DNA of 64,000 nucleotides from Streptomyces malaysiensis subsp. samsunensis (GTDB lineage: Bacteria > Actinomycetota > Actinomycetes > Streptomycetales > Streptomycetaceae), in NCBI RefSeq assembly GCF_024519315.1, contig NZ_JANIIC010000005.1, forward strand, positions 186,001 to 250,000, read 5' to 3'. A program made the translations under genes and the position numbers. Shown here one piece after another: positions 58,536 through 64,000 of this stretch. The notes under the pieces are model-generated. The model saw only the letters and a list, made by a program, of their open reading frames with translations, did no database searches and was not told where the DNA came from. Position 1 is the first letter of the stretch; each line of letters opens with the position of its first letter.

Positions 58536-59368
58536 GCGGAGAGCACCCCGGTGCCCAGCAGGCCGAGCAGCAGCAGCCCGACGGCGACGCGGTAGACGAC
58601 GAACGCGTTGAAGGAGTGCTTGGCGACGAACTTCAGCAGCCAGGCGATCGAGGCGTAGGCGACCACGAAGGAGACGGCGGTGCCCACCACGAGCGGGGCG
58701 CTGCCGACCCCGGCGCCGACGGCGTCCTTCAGTTCGTACAGGCCCGCGCCGGTCAGCGCCGGGATGCCGAGGAAGAAGGACAGGCGGGTGGCGGCCACCC
58801 GGTCCAGGTCCAGGATGAGCGCGGTGGACATGGTGGCGCCGGAGCGGGAGAAGCCGGGGAAGAGCAGCGCGAGAATCTGCGAACAGCCCACCAGCATGGC
58901 GTCCTTGAAGCTGGTGTCGTCCTCGCCGCGTTTGTGGCGGCCCATCTGGTCGGCCACCCACATCACGGCCGACCCGGCGACGAGGGAGCCGGCGACCACC
59001 CACAGGGACGCGAGCGGGCCCTCGATGAACGGCTTCGCGGCCAGGCCCACGATCACGATGGGGATGGTGGCGTAGATGACCCACCAGGCGAACTTGTAGT
59101 CGTGGTGGTGCCGCTGCTCACGGTCGGCGAGTCCGCGGCCCCAGGCGGAGACGATCCGCACGATGTCCTTGAAGAAGTACACGAGCACCGCGGCGATCGC
59201 GCCGACCTGGATGACGGCGGTGAAGCCGACCACGGATGTGTCGTCGACCGGAATGCCCATCAGCCCTTCGGTGATCTTCAGATGACCGGTGGAGGAGACG
59301 GGCAGGAACTCCGTGATGCCTTCGACGATGCCGAGGATGGCCGCCTGGCCGATGCTGATGGCACTCAT
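58532..59368 (-). CDS. uppP: Undecaprenyl-diphosphate phosphatase
   Basis: The 278-residue integral membrane protein (also called BacA) has the two active-site signatures EGITEFLPVSSTGHL (near residues 16-30) and LLFPGFSRSGAT (near 168-179), with about eight membrane helices. It recycles undecaprenyl diphosphate to the monophosphate lipid carrier for peptidoglycan and wall polymers and gives bacitracin tolerance. It is translationally coupled to the downstream membrane glycosyltransferase-like chimera, a transferase type that uses polyprenyl-phosphate sugars. Confidence 0.96.
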   Translation of the reverse strand: MSAISIGQAAILGIVEGITEFLPVSSTGHLKITEGLMGIPVDDTSVVGFTAVIQVGAIAAVLVYFFKDIVRIVSAWGRGLADREQRHHHDYKFAWWVIYATIPIVIVGLAAKPFIEGPLASLWVVAGSLVAGSAVMWVADQMGRHKRGEDDTSFKDAMLVGCSQILALLFPGFSRSGATMSTALILDLDRVAATRLSFFLGIPALTGAGLYELKDAVGAGVGSAPLVVGTAVSFVVAYASIAWLLKFVAKHSFNAFVVYRVAVGLLLLGLLGTGVLSA

Positions 59369-59546
59369 CTGGATCCGTTTCTGTGAGGGCTGGGACGAGC
59401 CGTGTCCGCGGGGGAACGGCGCGGCGCGGTACGACCGCGAGGAGGTCCCCGCGGTATGGCCGCGGGGGGGGCGTTACGACCGAATGGGACAGCGTTACGA
59501 CCGCGGGGGACGGGACAGCGTTGCGGCCGCGGGTGGTGGCAGGGGC
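59369..59546. other. Intergenic stretch with short GACCGCG-type repeats
   Basis: This 178-bp gap between GT4 stop and UppP start holds no gene. It contains four variants of a TACGACCG/GCGGCCGCG unit (near 59439, 59475, 59494 and 59520), partly as GGGACAGCGTT(A/G)CG, and a run of eight G at 59464-59471. A promoter for uppP must lie here but no clear hexamers stand out. Confidence 0.5.
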
Positions 59547-60764
59547 TCAGCGGCGCAGGTGGCGCAGGGCCCGGCCCGCGCGACCGCGCCAGCGGGCCTT
59601 GCGGCGCTGCCAGGCGCGGGCGGAGCGGGTGGCGGCGAGGTCGCCGAACAGTTCCTCGTAGGCGTGGGCGACGGGGGCCGGATCGAAGCGGCCGGCCGCG
59701 GCGCGGGCGGCCTCGCCCATGCGGTGGCGGGCGGGCTCGTCGGCGATCAGGTCGCACAGCGCGACGGCCAGCGCCTGCCGGTCGCCCATGGGGACCAGGC
59801 GGCCGTCGACACCGTCGTTGATGATCTCGGCGGGGCCGAGCGGGCAGTTGGTGGTGACCACCGGTTTGCCACAGCGCATCGCCTCGACCAGCGTCATGCC
59901 GAAGGACTCCGCGTCGGAGGCGGAGGCGACGATCGACGCCTTCGCGAACTCGTCCTCGATCGGGGACACCGCGCCCATCAGCGCCGCCCGGTCCCCCAGG
60001 CCCTGCTCCTCGATCAGCCGCTGGAGCCGGTCCTTGTCGGCGCCCGCGCCATAGATGCGCAGCGACCAGTCCGGATGCTTGGCGGAGGTGTCGGTGAACG
60101 CCTCGATGAGCAGGTCGAACCGCTTGGCGCGCACCAGCCGTCCGGCCGCGGCGATGACGTGGGTGCCGCCGTCGGCGGGCAGCGGGCCCGGGTCGGGCAC
60201 GCTGTTGGGTATGGCCAGGATCCGTACGCCCGGCAGCCGCATCCTCGTCCGGTAGACGGCCGCGTCGGCTTCGGTCGTGGTGACCACCGCGTCCAGGTCG
60301 CGGTACTGGCCGGCGAGCTGGGCGCGCAGCTTCTTGGGGTGCGTGTCGTGGGTGAGGTGTTCCTGGGCGATGCGCAGCGCCCGGGGCGGGGCGAAGCGGG
60401 CCAGGTACACATTGACGCCCGGCCGGGTGCCGATGATCACGTCCGCGTCACAGCTCCGCAGGTACTCCCTCGCCCGCCGGTCGGTGAGGCGGCTGTACTG
60501 TTTGTACCGCTTCTCGGCGGTGGGGAAGACCTCGGCCGGCTGGTGCAGCAGCGGGTCGGAGGCGTCCGCGGCGTCCGCGCGCAGGTCGACCAGGGGCACC
60601 ACCGTCACCCGTGGATCGATGGCGAATCGCGGGTAGGAGCGGTGGCGGAGCATCGATACGACCGTCACCTCGTGCCGGTCGGCGAGCTCGGCGGCGAGAT
60701 TGAGCGTGGTGCGGATCGTGCCGCCGATCCCGTACACATGGTGAATCAGGAAGGTGATCTTCAC
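59547..60764 (-). CDS. GT4 family glycosyltransferase
   Basis: The GTG at 60764, with GGGGAG 6 nt upstream, gives 405 residues. The GT-B fold is shown by MKITFLIHHVYGIGGTIRTT (N-terminal glycine loop, quoted to 20), AIPNSVPDPGPLP, IAAAGRLVRAKRFDLLIEAF, and the donor-site E-x7-E in SDAESFGMTLVEAMRCG. A basic C-terminal tail (RRKARWRGRAGRALRHLRR) may hold it at the membrane. It probably transfers a sugar in wall or exopolysaccharide synthesis, in keeping with the neighbouring uppP. The 192 bp upstream hold no gene up to the BlaI operator. Confidence 0.9.
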   Translation of the reverse strand: MKITFLIHHVYGIGGTIRTTLNLAAELADRHEVTVVSMLRHRSYPRFAIDPRVTVVPLVDLRADAADASDPLLHQPAEVFPTAEKRYKQYSRLTDRRAREYLRSCDADVIIGTRPGVNVYLARFAPPRALRIAQEHLTHDTHPKKLRAQLAGQYRDLDAVVTTTEADAAVYRTRMRLPGVRILAIPNSVPDPGPLPADGGTHVIAAAGRLVRAKRFDLLIEAFTDTSAKHPDWSLRIYGAGADKDRLQRLIEEQGLGDRAALMGAVSPIEDEFAKASIVASASDAESFGMTLVEAMRCGKPVVTTNCPLGPAEIINDGVDGRLVPMGDRQALAVALCDLIADEPARHRMGEAARAAAGRFDPAPVAHAYEELFGDLAATRSARAWQRRKARWRGRAGRALRHLRR

Positions 60765-60956
60765 TTGGCGCTCCCCGAGGGCCGAGCGCGTATGCCATCG
60801 GCGAGGGAGCCGCCCACCGTGCCGAACGCTGTCGGCGGTCGGGCGGCATCCAGCGCATGGAGATCGAGAGGCACCGCAGGGTCCTTTCCGGCCGTGCGCG
60901 GCGCAGGGCAGAGTTCTGCCCTGGTACAAGCACATGGCACACTTGACGGACAGCGA

Positions 60957-60995
60957 CTTTTACACCGGTGTAGGAGTCCTACACGACTGTAAAAG
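60957..60995. promoter_or_regulatory. 39-bp near-perfect palindrome, BlaI-type operator
   Basis: Arms of 19 bp (CTTTTACA-CC-GGTGTAGGA and its complement) pair at 17 of 19 positions around a single central base. TACA/TGTA half-sites are typical of BlaI/MecI operators. It lies 25 bp before the blaI-type start; TTGACG at 60943-60948 may be the -35. Confidence 0.75.
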
Positions 60996-61020
60996 ATAAG
61001 AGGGAGGAACGCCAAAACCC

Positions 61021-61398
61021 ATGGGCGCCCATACGCCAGGACGCGGCTCCAAGCGGCCCAACGGCGCGCGCGAGGCCGAGATCCTCGATCTGCTACAGCG
61101 GGCCGACGGCGCGCTGACCCCCCGCGAGGTCACCGAACGCATCGGCGGCGGGCTGGCCTACAACAGCGTGGTGACGATCCTCACCCGTATGCACACCAAG
61201 CAGCTGCTCACCCGCACCCCGCGCGGCCGGGCCTACGCCTACGCCCCCGTGACCGACGACCCCGGCTTCGCCGCCCGCCGTATGCGATCCGTCCTGGAGG
61301 AGCGATCCGACCGCCAGGACGTCCTGGCCCGCTTCGCCGACGGCCTGTCCACCGCCGACGCGGACCTGCTGCGCCAACTGCTCGAACCCGACCAGTAG
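61021..61398 (+). CDS. BlaI/MecI/CopY family repressor
   Basis: The 125-residue protein, after GGGAGGA, has the Penicillinase_R winged helix: NGAREAEILDLLQRADGAL, PREVTERIGGGLAYNSVVTI (quoted in part) and LTRMHTKQLLTRTPRGRAY. A short C-terminal dimerisation helix follows. It is paired with an M56 peptidase gene 16 bp downstream, the BlaI/BlaR-like arrangement, and lies behind a long palindrome, so autoregulation is expected. Confidence 0.93.
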   Translation: MGAHTPGRGSKRPNGAREAEILDLLQRADGALTPREVTERIGGGLAYNSVVTILTRMHTKQLLTRTPRGRAYAYAPVTDDPGFAARRMRSVLEERSDRQDVLARFADGLSTADADLLRQLLEPDQ

Positions 61399-61414
61399 CG
61401 AAGAGGCCGTCCGG

Positions 61415-62347
61415 ATGCGCATCGCCGTCTACATACCCCTGCTGCTGTCCCTGCTCGCGCCCCTCGGCGCCCGCCCCCTGTCGGAGCGGTGCGAACCCCG
61501 CCTGGCGACGTGGCTGCTCACCGTCTCGGCCCTCGTACTGGGCACGGCGACCACCATCTCCCTGGGGCTGCTGGCCGTCACCGGGCTGATCCGCCTCCCC
61601 GAGCTGGCCACCCTCGGCCACTGGTCGGCCCACGACGCTCAGCACGACGACCCCGCCGAACTGTCCGTCGCCATGATCGCCGGACTGCTGCTCGGCGCCG
61701 CCGTGCTCATGGCCGCCCGGATGCTCTGGCGGCGTGCCCGCACCCTGGCCGCCGCCGTCCTGGAAGCGGAGTGCATGCCCACCGAAGACGGCCTGGTCGT
61801 GGTCGAGGACGAGGCCCCGGACGCCTTCGCGATCCCCGGCCTGCCCGGCCGCGTCGTCGTCTCCACCGGCATGCTGCGCACCCTGGACGAGACCGAGCGC
61901 CATATCCTGCTCGCCCATGAGCGCGCCCACCTGAGCGCGCACCACTACGCCTTCGTCGCCCTGGCCCAGCTCGGCGCCGCCGCCAATCCGCTGCTGCGCC
62001 CCCTCGCCACGGCCGTGTCGTACACCATCGAACGGTGGGCCGATGAGAACGCGGCCACCGCCACCGGCGACCGCACCCAGGTCGCCCACACCGTGGCCAA
62101 GGCCGCCCTCGCCGCCCACCACACCCCCGCCCGCGCCGCCGGCGTCGGCCTGGCCATCTTCGGCCGCCGCGGCCCGCTCACCGCCGCCGGCCCCGTGCCC
62201 CGCCGGGTCGCGGCCCTCCTGGCGCCGCCCTTCGGCCGCCATCCCGTCCTCGCCGCCGCGACCGTCGTCGTCCTCGCGGCCACGGCCCTTTCCACCGCCG
62301 AAGCCGCCCACGACCTCCACCTCCTGCTGGAGGCCGTCGGCGCCTGA
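61415..62347 (+). CDS. M56 family membrane metallopeptidase
   Basis: The 310-residue protein has hydrophobic segments near 5-20, 30-58, 81-100 and at the C-terminus, and the zinc motif in ILLAHERAHLSAHH (HExxH form HERAH), with the third ligand region in ERWADENAAT. It lacks the penicillin-binding sensor domain of BlaR1/MecR1. Such short M56 proteins paired with BlaI regulators are common in Streptomyces; they may cleave the repressor upon an unknown membrane or wall signal. Confidence 0.92.
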   Translation: MRIAVYIPLLLSLLAPLGARPLSERCEPRLATWLLTVSALVLGTATTISLGLLAVTGLIRLPELATLGHWSAHDAQHDDPAELSVAMIAGLLLGAAVLMAARMLWRRARTLAAAVLEAECMPTEDGLVVVEDEAPDAFAIPGLPGRVVVSTGMLRTLDETERHILLAHERAHLSAHHYAFVALAQLGAAANPLLRPLATAVSYTIERWADENAATATGDRTQVAHTVAKAALAAHHTPARAAGVGLAIFGRRGPLTAAGPVPRRVAALLAPPFGRHPVLAAATVVVLAATALSTAEAAHDLHLLLEAVGA

Positions 62348-62519
62348 CAGGCCCGGACGACCGCGGGCCGGGCGCGTCCCCGTACCGCGGCCGCCTCCCC
62401 GTACCCCGGTACCCCTCGCCGTACAACCAAGGGACCACGCACGGCCGTCCCATCACCCCGTAGACGGAGGGGAGTTGAGGCCGTGCGACCGATGTCGTCC
62501 GACGCACACCACCTGAATG

Positions 62520-62556
62520 ATCGTTCCTGTCCCAATCCGCAAGCGGAAGGAACGAT
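62520..62556 (+). promoter_or_regulatory. Stem-loop covering the ribosome site of the 62560 gene
   Basis: ATCGTTCC at 62520-62527 pairs with GGAACGAT at 62549-62556. Inside, TCCGC at 62536-62540 pairs with GCGGA at 62543-62547. The GGAAGGAAC ribosome site is part of the structure, 4 nt before the GTG start, so translation could be gated by this hairpin. Confidence 0.45.
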
Positions 62557-62559
62557 TTC

Positions 62560-64000
62560 GTGCGTAGACGAGGTCTGGCGCCCCTATTGGCTGTCAGTGT
62601 CACGGCAACGCTGGCTCCCGCGCTCGCCACCTCCACGGCCGACGCCGCCGAGGTCGGCGCCGCCCCGGCAGCCGCCACCGGGAGCGCCCTGGACCAGTAC
62701 GTCGAACAGAAGCCGAAGTGGCAGCGGTGCGAGGCCGACCTGCCGGCGGAATACCAGTGCGCGACGATCAAGGTGCCGCTGGACTACCGGGTTCCCGGCG
62801 GCAAGCGGATCGACATGGCCATATCCCGGATCAAGAGCACCGCACCGGACCAGCGGCACGGTGTTCTGCTCGCCAATCCCGGCGGCCCCGGCGGGCCGGG
62901 GCTCGACATGCCGATGCTGATGAAGGAGTCGCTGCCCGAGTCCGCGCGGCAGAAGTACGACCTCATCGGCTTCGACCCGCGTGGCGTGGGCCGGAGCACC
63001 CCCGTCACCTGCGGTCTGGAGCCGGAGGAGGAGAACTGGCTGCGGCCGTACAAGGAAGCGACGTTCGACAAGGACGTGGCCTGGGCGCGCGATGTCGCGC
63101 GCAAGTGCCGTGAGAAGTCGGGCGCCACGCTGAAGCACATCACCACGCGCAATACGGTGCGCGACATGGACCTGCTGCGGGCGGTGCTCGGCGAGAAGAA
63201 GGTCTCGTACTTCGGCTACTCGTACGGGACCTACCTCGGCGCCGTCTACACCCAGATGTTCCCGGGCCGGGCCGACCGGTTCGTGCTGGACAGCGCGGTC
63301 GATCCGGCGCGCGCCTGGCGGGGGATGATCCAGTGGTGGGCGGAGGGTGCCGAGCCGGCGTTCGACCGGTGGACCGAGTGGGCCGCCGCGCGTTCGGAGC
63401 AGTACGGCCTCGGCGACACCCCGAAGAAGGTCGACCGGACGTTCTGGGACCTGGTCCAGCGGGCGGACGAGAAGCCCATCGAGATGGACGGGGAGAAGTA
63501 CACCGGCGATGACGTCCGGGGCATGATGCGGGGCGCGGTCTTCGGTGTGAAGGAGGGCACCGAACTGGTCGTGGAGCTGAAGAAGGCCGCGGCCGGCGAG
63601 CCCGCCTCCGCGAAGAGGCTCCCGGCTCCGGCCGGAACGGCGCGCCCGGCCGCCGACGCCGACGTCCCGTCCGACAACGGCACCGCCGGCTTCTGGACCG
63701 TGGTGTGCAACGACAACTCGGCCGCCTGGTCCCGCGACCCCGAGAGCTACCGGCGGGACGCCATCGAGGACAAGGGCCGCTACCCGCTCTTCGGCGACTT
63801 CGCGTCCAGCGTCAAGCCCTGCGCGTTCTGGGACAGGTCCGCCGAACCGGCCACCGTCGTGAACAACAAGGTCGGCTCGCTGGTCGTGCAGAACGAATGG
63901 GATTCCCAGACCCCGCTGCCGAGCGGTCAGGCCCTGCACGCCGATCTGAAGGGCTCGAAGATGCTGACGGTCCTCGGCGGCGAGGGCCACGGCGTCTACC
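62560..64000 (+). CDS. Secreted tripeptidyl-aminopeptidase-like alpha/beta hydrolase (runs off right edge)
   Basis: The GTG at 62560 opens a frame that stays open to the window end (480 codons seen). A signal peptide (RRRGLAPLLAVSVTATLAPA) is followed by WQRCEADLPAEYQCATIKV and PLDYRVPGGKRIDMAISRIK, typical of the SlpD/SlpE-tripeptidyl aminopeptidase family. The oxyanion region is LLANPGGPGGPGL, the nucleophile elbow is YFGYSYGTYLGAVY (GYSYG), and near the edge GEGHGVY supplies the His. VCNDNSAAWSR belongs to the C-terminal TAP-like domain. It would cleave peptides outside the cell; the last residues are missing. Confidence 0.92.
   Translation, partial: MRRRGLAPLLAVSVTATLAPALATSTADAAEVGAAPAAATGSALDQYVEQKPKWQRCEADLPAEYQCATIKVPLDYRVPGGKRIDMAISRIKSTAPDQRHGVLLANPGGPGGPGLDMPMLMKESLPESARQKYDLIGFDPRGVGRSTPVTCGLEPEEENWLRPYKEATFDKDVAWARDVARKCREKSGATLKHITTRNTVRDMDLLRAVLGEKKVSYFGYSYGTYLGAVYTQMFPGRADRFVLDSAVDPARAWRGMIQWWAEGAEPAFDRWTEWAAARSEQYGLGDTPKKVDRTFWDLVQRADEKPIEMDGEKYTGDDVRGMMRGAVFGVKEGTELVVELKKAAAGEPASAKRLPAPAGTARPAADADVPSDNGTAGFWTVVCNDNSAAWSRDPESYRRDAIEDKGRYPLFGDFASSVKPCAFWDRSAEPATVVNNKVGSLVVQNEWDSQTPLPSGQALHADLKGSKMLTVLGGEGHGVY

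Noticed and set aside
1..64000. Biosynthetic gene cluster, prophage, plasmid origin or insertion sequence
   Set aside because: No PKS/NRPS, terpene, phage structural, replication or transposase genes were seen; only small repeats and gene scars point to mobility.

Overview
The window is very GC-rich and strongly codon-biased. It carries Sec-signalled secreted hydrolases, XRE/DUF6879 regulator modules, an ECF42 sigma factor, DUF4232 lipoproteins and GTG/TTG starts. This fits a Streptomyces (or close streptomycete) chromosome, probably an arm-like accessory region, because broken genes, duplicated sets and small repeats are frequent. No rRNA, tRNA, CRISPR array, insertion sequence or replication origin was recognised.

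Layout. 1-2761: XRE/DUF6879 regulatory module, a secreted FG-GAP protein and a methyltransferase. 3070-6554: a GH18 chitinase-like protein, a large secreted beta-helix protein and a broken GH88 gene. 6586-14410: a minus-strand catabolic unit (ThuA-like, Gfo/Idh/MocA oxidoreductase, GH38 alpha-mannosidase, 2-hydroxyacid dehydrogenase) with a ROK repressor, preceded by two near-identical promoter/operator elements. 14499-24338: a membrane-anchored XRE protein, a DUF4232 lipoprotein, GNAT, a truncated DUF3800 gene, an AlkD-like gene, EthD, a single-chain E1-type thiamine-diphosphate enzyme with a divergent Lrp/AsnC regulator, and a frameshifted TetR gene beside an alcohol dehydrogenase.

24360-27061 holds a bacterial NLR-like pair. 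One gene is an NB-ARC/TPR STAND ATPase. The gene upstream of it encodes a small helical protein. Both carry short glycine/hydrophobic motifs that resemble amyloid-signalling motifs, on facing ends. This is the best candidate for an under-described defence or cell-death system in the window.

28423-41162 is a carbohydrate island. Two secreted beta-1,3-glucanases (GH16 and GH64) each have a GAGCGCTC-type operator upstream. Between them lies a translationally coupled operon (HAD phosphatase, 2-hydroxyacid dehydrogenase, FGGY kinase, DhaK-DhaL kinase, RpiB-type isomerase) with a DeoR regulator and an MFS permease that look like polyol or tetrulose catabolism. After the GH64 gene comes a second, partly decayed kinase/phosphatase/dehydrogenase set, with a half-missing kinase and a dehydrogenase that has apparently lost its start codon and gained a 15-bp minisatellite.

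41311-52458 has a YciI/ECF42 sigma pair with a matching promoter, a recombination scar (MBL-fold and CGNR fragments), an AraC regulator with two almost identical 48-bp sites in front of an SDR gene and a monooxygenase/esterase unit, an amidohydrolase, PadR/SGNH genes and an SDR/TetR pair. 52592-64000 has a secreted alpha/beta hydrolase, a LysR/YeiH pair, HxlR, a PaaI thioesterase, undecaprenyl-diphosphate phosphatase coupled to an apparent glycosyltransferase/oxidoreductase chimera, a GT4 glycosyltransferase, a BlaI/M56 pair behind a 39-bp palindrome, and a tripeptidyl-peptidase-like gene that runs off the right edge.
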